Below are positions 57,571 through 64,000 of a stretch of DNA of 64,000 nucleotides, one piece after another. The position numbers were made by a program, and so were the translations under genes. Source of the stretch: Sinorhizobium americanum (GTDB lineage Bacteria; Pseudomonadota; Alphaproteobacteria; Rhizobiales; Rhizobiaceae). The notes beneath the pieces were generated by a model. It made no database searches, was not told where the DNA came from, and was given only the letters and a program-made list of their open reading frames with translations. The first letter of the stretch is position 1. Every line of letters begins with the position of its first letter. The stretch spans positions 1-64,000 of the forward strand of contig NZ_LNQC01000053.1 of the NCBI RefSeq assembly GCF_001651855.1, given 5' to 3'.

Positions 57571-58729
57571 GGGCCTTCTCCAGCATCGAGGCTACGGCGA
57601 TCGTTTGCGCCCGCAGCCGCTCTCCGGTCGTCGCAAAGAGCATCACGCGATCGGGCTCGATCTCGACGGATACCGGCAGACCTTCCGAGAGCGTCGCGGC
57701 CTCAACTGGGGCGACCTTGGCGACGATCGCTTCTCCGATCGCGTCGAGCCTTGCATGGACGATGACCTCGGAGCCCAGGAATTCGGTGCGCTCGACCCGG
57801 GCCTTGAGGATGCCGTCCGTTCTCGGGCTCAGGCGGACGAACTCAGGCCGCACGCCGATCAGGACCGGGGTCTCGCTCGGTGGCGTATTTTGCGCAGCGA
57901 GCGTCAGGGCGCCGAAGCGCACACTGCCGGACGCATCCATCCGCGTCTCCAAGACGTTGATGCGCGGTTGGCCGAGGAAGCGCGCGACCTCGATATGGGC
58001 CGGATCGTCGTAGATCTCCTGCGGCGGTGCGAGCTGCAGCAGCGTGCCGCCGATCATCACCGCGACGCGGTCGGCCATCGACAGCGCCTCGGACTGGTCG
58101 TGCGTGACGTAGAGCGTCGGCACGCTGGCGCGGCGGTGCAATTCGACGATCTCGCCGCGGGCGTGGACGCGCAGGTTCGCGTCGAGATTGGAGAGCGGCT
58201 CGTCCATCAGGAAGACGCTCGGATGGCGGACCATGGCACGGGCGAGCGCGACGCGCTGGCGCTGTCCGCCCGACATCTGGCCCGGCTTGCGGTCGAGCAG
58301 ATGGTCAATCCTGAGCGACGTCGCCATTTCCCGGACCTGCCGCTGGATATCGGCGCGGATCTGCCGTTGCCCGGGAAGGAGGTTGCCGATGAACGGAAAG
58401 CGTTGGGCGGCCGTCAGGCGCCGCATGGCGAGCGGCACGGCGATGTTCTGCCCGGCAGTCAGATGCGGATAAAGCGCGTAGGACTGGAACACCATGGCGA
58501 CGTTGCGATCGGCGGCAGCGACCGACGAGACCTCGCGGCCGCCGATGACGATGTCGCCGCCATCAGCATTGTCCAATCCCGCGACGATGCGGAGCAACGT
58601 GCTCTTGCCGCAGCCGGATGGGCCGACGAGTGCGATGAACTCGCCCTCGTCGGCCTCCAGGCTGACGCCCTTGAGGATCGCGTTGCCGGCAAAGGATTTG
58701 GTGATGGTGCGAAGCGACAGCACGCTCAT
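57563..58729 (-). CDS. UgpC-like ABC transporter ATPase
   Basis: This CUT1 ATPase of 388 residues has Walker A GPSGCGKST, Q-loop MVFQSYALYPHLTAGQN, signature MSGGQRQRVALARAMVRHP, Walker B VFLMDEPLSNLD, and a C-terminal TOBE/regulatory domain of about 120 residues (VLIGVRPEFVRLSP). The ATG at 58729 overlaps the phosphodiesterase stop; a much longer upstream frame exists but is the shadow of that gene. An insertion around FPFIGNLLPGQRQIRADIQ after the Q-loop lengthens the helical domain compared with MalK. Confidence 0.88.
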   Translation of the reverse strand: MSVLSLRTITKSFAGNAILKGVSLEADEGEFIALVGPSGCGKSTLLRIVAGLDNADGGDIVIGGREVSSVAAADRNVAMVFQSYALYPHLTAGQNIAVPLAMRRLTAAQRFPFIGNLLPGQRQIRADIQRQVREMATSLRIDHLLDRKPGQMSGGQRQRVALARAMVRHPSVFLMDEPLSNLDANLRVHARGEIVELHRRASVPTLYVTHDQSEALSMADRVAVMIGGTLLQLAPPQEIYDDPAHIEVARFLGQPRINVLETRMDASGSVRFGALTLAAQNTPPSETPVLIGVRPEFVRLSPRTDGILKARVERTEFLGSEVIVHARLDAIGEAIVAKVAPVEAATLSEGLPVSVEIEPDRVMLFATTGERLRAQTIAVASMLEKAHG

Positions 58730-59559
58730 TGCGCCGCCTCCGCAAGCTTCCTGGCGTGGCGAGGGTAAATCTCCTCGATCACGGGATCGATGACGTAACG
58801 GGTCAGTCCGGGGATTGCGACGATTTCGCTGTCGATGCTTCCTTCGAGGTGATGGAGGACTGCGCCGACGAGCCGCTCGCCCGGCATTTCGCGCTCCAGC
58901 GTGTCGACGATGAAGGAGGTCGGCGGCGCCCAGAGGAGGTCGGTGCCCGCATGCTGGCCCCGCCAGGCCCAGTGCAGGTGACCGCTTGCATGAAGTGCGA
59001 CGTCGTTCTCCGCCATCAGTTCGTAGAGACGCTGGCGCTGCTGCGGCTTGACGCTCCAGTAGCCCGTGTCGCCCTCCAAGGGTTCGTCGACGAAGAGCGG
59101 CTTGTGCGCGAAGATCGCGACCCGGCGATCGGCTCGCGTGGCCAGCGTCTGCTCCAGCCATTGGAACTGCCGCTCCTCTTCCTCGTCCCCGTAGCCAAGA
59201 AGCAGGCTGTTGAGGCCGATCAGCCGCCAATTGCCGTGATCGGACACCCAGTAGTCGGGCCCGACGAGCCTTCGCCAGCGGTCGAGCCGCGCGGCATCGA
59301 CCGGCTGGTCAGAACCGGGCAGGTGGCCGACATCGTGATTGCCGGGGACGATCAATACCGGCACCGACAGCTTTCGCATCAGCTCCATCGAGAAGACGAT
59401 GTCTTCCTCCTGGTCTGCACCGTCGATGGTGAGGTCGCCCGTGTGAACGACGAGGTCGGCGCCGACCGTTTCGATCCAGCGGGCAACAGGTTCCCAATTG
59501 TCGTTGAAATGGGTCTTGGAGGGGCTGAGATGGGTGTCGCTGATCTGGACGATCTTCAT
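58726..59559 (-). CDS. calcineurin-like phosphodiesterase
   Basis: This binuclear metallophosphoesterase of 277 residues carries all PF00149 blocks: ISDTHLSP, HTGDLTIDG, VPGNHDVGH, IFAHKPLF and ASGHLHWAW. It resembles cyclic-nucleotide or glycerophosphodiester phosphodiesterases (CpdA/GpdQ type). It has no signal peptide, so it acts in the cytoplasm on imported substrate. As the first gene of the ugp-like operon it probably releases glycerol phosphate or phosphate from imported diesters, taking the place of UgpQ. The ATG at 59559 (MKIVQISDTHL) is the family's natural N-terminus. Confidence 0.82.
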   Translation of the reverse strand: MKIVQISDTHLSPSKTHFNDNWEPVARWIETVGADLVVHTGDLTIDGADQEEDIVFSMELMRKLSVPVLIVPGNHDVGHLPGSDQPVDAARLDRWRRLVGPDYWVSDHGNWRLIGLNSLLLGYGDEEEERQFQWLEQTLATRADRRVAIFAHKPLFVDEPLEGDTGYWSVKPQQRQRLYELMAENDVALHASGHLHWAWRGQHAGTDLLWAPPTSFIVDTLEREMPGERLVGAVLHHLEGSIDSEIVAIPGLTRYVIDPVIEEIYPRHARKLAEAAQ

Positions 59560-59652
59560 GGGATTGGCCTCCGGCACCGGATTGCAGATGCGCCGTGCCG
59601 GAGGTAGTCCGTCCCGCTCAGCGCCGCGTGGCGCACTCATTAGGCGGCTGCC

Positions 59653-59670
59653 ATGTCAGTTTGGTAACAG
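59653..59670 (-). promoter_or_regulatory. PHO-box-like sequence upstream of the ugp-like operon
   Basis: On the minus strand the 18-mer CTGTTACCAAACTGACAT resembles the PhoB consensus CTGTCAT-N4-CTGTCAT (11 of 14 repeat positions) with a mostly A spacer. A weaker pair with the same 11-bp spacing (CTGAAAAACAACTGAGAA, 59674-59691) lies directly upstream, giving four CTG repeats in register to within one base. It starts about 94 bp before the phosphodiesterase ATG. Confidence 0.6.
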
Positions 59671-59818
59671 GCCTTCTCAGTTGTTTTTCAGTTTCTCCAT
59701 GAAAGCTTCAATCTTCGGCCGAAGGCGGCCGGAAGCTCTGGAGAATTCATGTCGCTGACGTGCGGTGATATCATCCGGGCGCATTCAAACGGTGGCTGAC
59801 CCACTTCAGGAGACTGCC

Positions 59819-61099
59819 ATGACCCGCATCGTCGATCTCCGCGTCTTCGACCTGCGCTTTCCGACCTCGCAAAGCCTTGATGGGTCGGACGCGATGAATC
59901 CGGACCCTGACTATTCGGCCGCCTATGTCATCCTCGACACGGACCAGCCGGGGCTTGCCGGCCACGGCCTCACCTTCACCATCGGCCGCGGCAACGACAT
60001 CTGCTGCATGGCGATCAGGGCCATGCGCCACCTTGTCATTGGCCAGGATATCGAGACCATTCGCAGCCAGCCGGGCCGCTTCTGGCGGCATCTGACCGGT
60101 GACAGCCAGTTGCGCTGGATCGGGCCGGAGAAGGGCGCGATCCATCTAGCGACCGGAGCGATCGTCAATGCCCTATGGGACCTGATCGCCAAGCAGGCCG
60201 GCAAGCCGGTCTGGCGGCTCGTCGCCGAGATGTCGTCGGAAGAGATCGCCGACATCGTCGACTACCGCTACCTGACGGACGTGCTGACGCGCGAGGAAGC
60301 GATCGACATCCTCAGGCGCGCAGAACCCGGCAAGGTAGAGCGCATCTCGACACTCGAGCGCGAGGGCTATCCCTGCTACACGACGTCCGCCGGCTGGCTC
60401 GGCTACGACGATGCGAAGCTCCGGCGGCTGGCGCAGGAGGCGGTCGACCAGGGTTTCAACCATGTCAAGATGAAGGTCGGGCGCGACCGCGCCGACGACA
60501 TCCGCCGGCTGACCATCGCCCGCGAGGTTCTCGGTCCCGATCGTTACCTGATGATCGATGCCAACCAGGTCTGGGAGGTCAAGGAGGCGATTGATTGGGT
60601 GAAGGCGCTCGCCTTCGCCAAACCCTTCTTCATCGAGGAACCGACCAGCCCCGACGATGTCGCCGGCCACCGCAAGATCCGCGAGGCGATCGCGCCAATC
60701 AAAGTGGCGACCGGCGAAATGTGCCAGAACCGCATTCTCTTCAAGCAATTCATTGCCGAGGGCGCGATCGACATCGTGCAGGTCGACGCCTGCCGGCTCG
60801 GCGGCCTGAACGAGGTTCTTTCCGTGCTGCTGATGGCGGCGAAGTATCAGTTGCCTGTCTGGCCGCATGCCGGCGGCGTGGGCCTTTGCGAATATGTGCA
60901 GCATCTATCGATGATCGACTATGCCGCCGTCTCCGGCACCAAAGACGGCCGGGTGATCGAATATGTCGACCACCTGCACGAGCATTTCATCGATCCCTGC
61001 GTCATCAAGAATGCCGCCTATATGACGCCCGAACGGCCGGGCTTCTCGATCGAGATGAAGCCGCAATCGATCGATGCGTATACCTACCGCGCCCACTGA
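59819..61099 (+). CDS. L-fuconate dehydratase
   Basis: This enolase-superfamily dehydratase of 426 residues converts L-fuconate to 2-keto-3-deoxy-L-fuconate. The FucD branch is indicated by the N-terminus VDLRVFDLRFPTSQSLDGSD and QLRWIGPEKGAIHLATGAIV. The catalytic set is visible: lysines in NHVKMKVGRD, metal ligands in LMIDANQVWE, FFIEEPTSPDDVAGH and VATGEMCQN, and the histidine in VWPHAGGVGLCE. The ATG at 59819 follows AGGAGA. It stands alone here; the rest of a fucose or fuconate pathway is not visible, except possibly the oxidoreductase at the right edge. Confidence 0.88.
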   Translation: MTRIVDLRVFDLRFPTSQSLDGSDAMNPDPDYSAAYVILDTDQPGLAGHGLTFTIGRGNDICCMAIRAMRHLVIGQDIETIRSQPGRFWRHLTGDSQLRWIGPEKGAIHLATGAIVNALWDLIAKQAGKPVWRLVAEMSSEEIADIVDYRYLTDVLTREEAIDILRRAEPGKVERISTLEREGYPCYTTSAGWLGYDDAKLRRLAQEAVDQGFNHVKMKVGRDRADDIRRLTIAREVLGPDRYLMIDANQVWEVKEAIDWVKALAFAKPFFIEEPTSPDDVAGHRKIREAIAPIKVATGEMCQNRILFKQFIAEGAIDIVQVDACRLGGLNEVLSVLLMAAKYQLPVWPHAGGVGLCEYVQHLSMIDYAAVSGTKDGRVIEYVDHLHEHFIDPCVIKNAAYMTPERPGFSIEMKPQSIDAYTYRAH

Positions 61100-61336
61100 G
61101 TGCGTCCTTAGATCGGGACCGAACTGAGACGCGCGGCGCTATAGCGGCGGCAGAAGTGGGGTTGACGCGAATCAGAGGATGAATCATTTCTGTAACGGAT
61201 CAGACCGCATATTCCGTATTTCAGCGTAGTTCAGCGATTGCTCTGTTAGGAAATGCGGCTGGCGCATATGTGCGGCCGGCAGGGGAATTATTTGTTCGCT
61301 TGCCGCGATTGCGCAAGGCACGAGGGGATTTCGACG
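61100..61336. other. upstream region of repA
   Basis: This 237-bp gap holds the repA promoter. A short direct repeat TTCAGCG (61220-61226 and 61230-61236) and a TTGACG hexamer near 61162 are visible. The open frame beginning at 61253 lacks a ribosome site and RepA-like sequence, so I do not count it as coding. No full parS palindrome is seen here. Confidence 0.35.
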
Positions 61337-62617
61337 ATGGACATGACGGTATCGGCCGTGGACGCCGCAAGCGCAATCGACAAGGCGGCGACCGCCGCGG
61401 CCGGGTCCCGCAGGCCCGCCGACGAGGCGATCGCGGCCGATGCGCGGGCGCTTTCCGAACAGCTGAAGGCGATGCGCGACCGGCTGTTCGCGCCGACGGC
61501 AATGAAGACGCTCCGGAGCTTCACCTCCGGCGAGGCCGCCAAGCTGATCGGCGTTTCCGACGGCTATCTCCGGCAATTGTCGCTCGCCGGCGAGGGGCCG
61601 CAGCCCGATACCGGCATTGGCGGGCGTCGCTCCTACTCGCTCTCCGACATCAATGCGCTGCGCCGGCATCTCGCCGAACAGGCGCTCGCCAAGGGCAATG
61701 CCGCCAAGGCGCGCGGCTATGTGAACTGGCGCGACGAAACGCGCGGCGAGCATCTGCAGGTGATCTCCGTCACCAATTTCAAGGGCGGCTCCGGCAAGAC
61801 GACCTCGTCGGTCCATCTGGCGCAATACCTCGCTTTGACCGGCCACCGGGTGTTGGCGGTCGACCTCGACCCGCAGGCCTCGCTTTCGGCGCTGTTCGGC
61901 TATCAGCCGGAGCTCGATCTCACCGGCAACGACACGCTCTATGGCGCGATCCGCTACGACGCCGAGGCGCGGCCGCTGAAGGAGATCATCCGCAAGACCT
62001 ATTTCGACGGGCTCGACCTGGTGCCGGGCAATCTCGAACTGCAGGAATTCGAGCACACGACGCCGCAGGCGCTGAGCGCGCGGCAGAACGGCGCCGATGC
62101 CGGGCCGCTGTTCTTCGCCCGCGTGCAGGCGGCGCTCGCCAGCGTCGCCGACGACTACGACGTCGTCGTCATCGACTGCCCCCCGCAGCTCGGCTATCTG
62201 ACGCTTTCGGCGCTCTGCGCCTCCACATCCGTCATCGTCACCGTGCATCCGCAGATGCTCGACGTCGCCTCGATGAACCAGTTCCTCTACATGACCTCGG
62301 ATCTGCTCAGCGTCGTGCGGGAGGCGGGCGGGGAGCTCAATTTCGATTTCCTGCGCTATCTCGTCACCCGCTTCGAGCCGAATGACGGGCCGCAGGCACA
62401 GATCGTCGGCTTCATGCGCTCGCTCTTCGGCGAGCGGGTGCTGACCTCGGCGATGGTGAAATCGACGGCGATCTCGGATGCGGGCCTGACGAAGCAGACG
62501 CTCTACGAGGTCGGCCGCGAGAACTTCACCCGCGCCACCTATGACCGGGCGATTGAATCGCTGAACGCCGTCAATGGCGAGATCGAGGCCCTCATCCACG
62601 CGGCTTGGGGGCGCTAG
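61337..62617 (+). CDS. repA: RepA/ParA-family partition ATPase
   Basis: This partition ATPase of 426 residues is of the repABC type. An N-terminal helix-turn-helix region (SGEAAKLIGVSDGYLRQLSL, then GRRSYSLSDINALRRHLAE) serves autorepression. The deviant Walker A motif is NFKGGSGKTTSSVHLAQYLA, followed by VDLDPQASLSALFGYQPE and VIDCPPQLGYLTLSALCA. The start is the ATG at 61337 (MDMTVSAVDA). The length is typical of RepA (about 400). It is co-transcribed with repB three bases downstream. RepA moves RepB-parS complexes to the cell poles, ensuring plasmid inheritance. Confidence 0.87.
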   Translation: MDMTVSAVDAASAIDKAATAAAGSRRPADEAIAADARALSEQLKAMRDRLFAPTAMKTLRSFTSGEAAKLIGVSDGYLRQLSLAGEGPQPDTGIGGRRSYSLSDINALRRHLAEQALAKGNAAKARGYVNWRDETRGEHLQVISVTNFKGGSGKTTSSVHLAQYLALTGHRVLAVDLDPQASLSALFGYQPELDLTGNDTLYGAIRYDAEARPLKEIIRKTYFDGLDLVPGNLELQEFEHTTPQALSARQNGADAGPLFFARVQAALASVADDYDVVVIDCPPQLGYLTLSALCASTSVIVTVHPQMLDVASMNQFLYMTSDLLSVVREAGGELNFDFLRYLVTRFEPNDGPQAQIVGFMRSLFGERVLTSAMVKSTAISDAGLTKQTLYEVGRENFTRATYDRAIESLNAVNGEIEALIHAAWGR

Positions 62618-62620
62618 ATC

Positions 62621-63679
62621 ATGGCTGGCAACAACCGGAAGAACGAATTGCGGGCGCTGTTCATGGGCGGTACGCCCGCTGCTACGCCGCAGGCCGCGAC
62701 CGAGCAGACGCCGACCGGGGCGGGTGAGTTGACACCTGTCAACACCCAGCCCACCGCCCCGCGCGCCGCGTCCGGCGCCGTCAAGGCTATGGGCCTTTCG
62801 CTCGGCAGCATCACCCGCGAGGCGGAAGAGGCGCGGGTGCTCCGCGAAGCGCTGACCCAGGGCGAGCGCATCGTGGCGCTCGATCCGGCCCTCGTCGAGG
62901 CCTCCTTCATCGAGGACCGGCTGACCGACGGCGAGGTCGATGATCCGGATTTCCTCGCTCTCGTCGAGAGCATCCGCGAGAACGGCCAGCAATCGCCGAT
63001 CCTCGTGCGTCCGCATCCGGAAAAACAGGGGCACTACCAGACCGCCTACGGCCACCGTCGCCTGAAGGCCGTGCGCCGGCTCAAACTGCAGGTAAAGGCG
63101 ATCGTCCGGCCGCTGACGGATGACGAGTTGGTGCTGGCCCAGGGCAAGGAAAATGCCGAGCGGCGCAACCTCTCCTTCATCGAGCGCGCGCTTTTCGCCG
63201 CCGCCCTCGCCGCCCGCGGCTTCGACCGCAAGGTGATCGGCGACGCGCTTGCCGTGCAGAAGAGCGAACTGTCGCGCCTGCTGCAGGTGGCCGACAGCGT
63301 GCCGCACGAACTCGCCCGCGCCATCGGCCCGGCCCCCAAGGCCGGCCGCGAGCGCTGGATGTCGATCGGCACGTTGCTGGAACGGGGCGAGGCAAGGGAA
63401 CTCGCCGACGCGGAGATAGGTTCGCCACGCTTCCGTTCGGTCGATACCGACCAGCGCTTCCAGCTCGTCTTTAACTGCCTGTCTGAGAGCGACAAGCCGG
63501 AGCCGGAAAAGCCGGAGGAACTGAAGGACGAGGCAGGCCGGGTTTTCGCGCGGCTTAGGCTTGATGGGAAAGCGCCGAAGATCGAGTTTCTTCCGGGCAC
63601 CCATCCGGCTTTCCTCAGGGAGGCTGTGTCGATGCTGGCGAAATGGCATGCGAGCTTTGTGAAGAACCAGAACTCGTAG
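62621..63679 (+). CDS. repB: RepB/ParB-family partition protein
   Basis: This centromere-binding protein of 352 residues has the N-terminal NRKNELRALFMGG motif of RepB. The ParB nuclease-fold domain follows (SIRENGQQSPILVRPHPE, YQTAYGHRRLKAVRRL, EDDEL-like PLTDDELVLAQGKENAERRNLS). The helix-turn-helix is ALAARGFDRKVIGDALAVQKSELSRLL. Codons near 62728-62743 contain a parS-like palindrome. No repC initiator gene follows: after a palindrome the next gene is convergent and metabolic. The pair therefore cannot drive replication on its own and may be an auxiliary partition module. Confidence 0.85.
   Translation: MAGNNRKNELRALFMGGTPAATPQAATEQTPTGAGELTPVNTQPTAPRAASGAVKAMGLSLGSITREAEEARVLREALTQGERIVALDPALVEASFIEDRLTDGEVDDPDFLALVESIRENGQQSPILVRPHPEKQGHYQTAYGHRRLKAVRRLKLQVKAIVRPLTDDELVLAQGKENAERRNLSFIERALFAAALAARGFDRKVIGDALAVQKSELSRLLQVADSVPHELARAIGPAPKAGRERWMSIGTLLERGEARELADAEIGSPRFRSVDTDQRFQLVFNCLSESDKPEPEKPEELKDEAGRVFARLRLDGKAPKIEFLPGTHPAFLREAVSMLAKWHASFVKNQNS
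62728..62743. promoter_or_regulatory. parS-like centromere site inside repB
   Basis: GTTGACACCTGTCAAC is a 16-bp palindrome except for its central two bases. It fits the GTTNNCN..NGNNAAC pattern of repABC parS sites, though the centre is CC rather than GC. It lies in the Thr/Pro-rich region of repB about 107 bp after the start codon. Location within or around the repABC genes is normal for such sites. Confidence 0.6.
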
Positions 63680-63698
63680 CGAAGAGGGTGGCCATGCC

Positions 63699-63734
63699 CC
63701 TCACCCTAGCCCTCTCCCCGCATGCGGGGCGAGG
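63699..63734. terminator. palindrome between convergent repB and oxidoreductase genes
   Basis: The run CCCTCTCCCCGCATGCGGGGCGAGGG folds into a GC-rich stem centred on GCATGC. It probably terminates both converging transcripts and resembles the palindrome at 54473. Confidence 0.55.
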
Positions 63735-63794
63735 GAACACGGTCGCGGCAGCGGGATGGTGGCAAATCCGGGAGATAGCCGCTCGGCCATTCAC

Positions 63795-64000
63795 CTACTC
63801 GTAATCCACCCACAATCCGCCGGCATCGGCCGAGCGGATGCAGTTCTCCACCCAGCGCACGCCCTCCAGGCCAGCGTCAACTCCGGGGAACACCAGATCC
63901 TCGATGCCCTCGGGCGCCAGCCCGCGGTTGCCGTTGATCGCCAGCGCGAAGCGCCGGTAGAGATTGGCCCAGGCCTCGAACAGGCCCTCCGGGTGGCCGC
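63795..64000 (-). CDS. Gfo/Idh/MocA-family oxidoreductase, C-terminal part (runs off the window)
   Basis: Only the last 68 codons are present, reading leftward from the window edge to the TAG at 63795-63797. The translated end (GHPEGLFEAWANLYRRFALA, then NRGLAPEGIEDLVFPGVDAG and ENCIRSADAGGLWVDYE) matches the C-terminal region of sugar or inositol dehydrogenases of this family. The N-terminal NAD-binding domain lies outside. It is convergent with repB. The substrate cannot be told from this fragment. Confidence 0.75.
   Translation of the reverse strand, partial: GHPEGLFEAWANLYRRFALAINGNRGLAPEGIEDLVFPGVDAGLEGVRWVENCIRSADAGGLWVDYE

Noticed and set aside
58730-59230. Long N-terminal extension of the UgpC-like ATPase
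   Set aside because: It is an out-of-frame shadow of the phosphodiesterase gene; the ATPase family N-terminus begins at 58729.
61253-61336. Extended RepA N-terminus
   Set aside because: The 28 extra codons have no ribosome site and no resemblance to RepA.
61184-63649. Open frame of 821 codons on the minus strand
   Set aside because: It is antisense to repA and repB, both of which have clear domains; the composition is that of a reverse-frame shadow.

Overview
The window is high-GC DNA from an alphaproteobacterium, most likely a member of the Rhizobiaceae close to Sinorhizobium/Ensifer. It probably lies on a secondary replicon (a chromid or megaplasmid of the pSymB type). The grounds are a dense run of ABC-type solute uptake operons, a dctABD locus with a textbook DctD/sigma-54 promoter, an arsR-arsC-aqpS arsenic locus, rhizobial mosaic palindromic repeats between genes, and a repA-repB partition pair at the right end. 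The taxonomic placement is inferred from gene content.

Layout from left to right. 1-1612: two decaying genes, a dienelactone-hydrolase-like fragment and a divergent AraC-type regulator broken by a one-base deletion. 1782-4791: an exopolysaccharide-export-like protein with a long, internally duplicated coiled coil, then a secreted Gly/Ser-rich protein. 4874-8709: an isoquinoline-oxidoreductase-like molybdenum hydroxylase (iorA, iorB) with an AraC regulator. 8881-21348: an apparently complete D-apiose catabolic locus. It has an ABC sugar importer with a DUF2291 lipoprotein, dehydrogenase ApsD, lactonase ApnL, oxidoisomerase ApnO, kinase OiaK, a RuBisCO-like protein OiaX and a FadR-type regulator. 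A near-identical operator-like sequence lies in front of both transcription units. 21544-27590: a polar-amino-acid-type ABC importer without ATPase, an FAD oxidoreductase, and FrlD-like kinase, FrlB-like SIS isomerase/deglycase and GntR/UTRA genes, probably for Amadori compounds (fructosamines).

27595-33273: a potassium channel with a zinc ribbon, then dctD-dctB and divergent dctA. 33625-37918: a response regulator and a large NCS1-permease/histidine-kinase fusion. 38125-41563: two ArsR-centred modules, one with an SRPBCC gene and a frameshifted GFA gene, the other an arsenic module. 41784-47406: urtABCDE urea uptake. 47898-54436: a small unknown protein and a LacI-regulated ribose-type ABC importer. 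54544-59559: a ugp-like ABC importer with a calcineurin-like phosphodiesterase behind PHO-box-like repeats. 59819-61099: L-fuconate dehydratase. 61337-63679: repA-repB without repC, with a parS-like palindrome inside repB. 63795-64000: the end of a Gfo/Idh/MocA oxidoreductase.

Taken together the region is a scavenging platform for plant-derived sugars (apiose, fuconate, probably Amadori compounds), C4-dicarboxylates, urea and phosphodiesters, each with its own local regulator. The most interesting items are the RuBisCO-like apiose pathway and its shared operator, the transporter-kinase fusion, and the orphan repAB/parS module.
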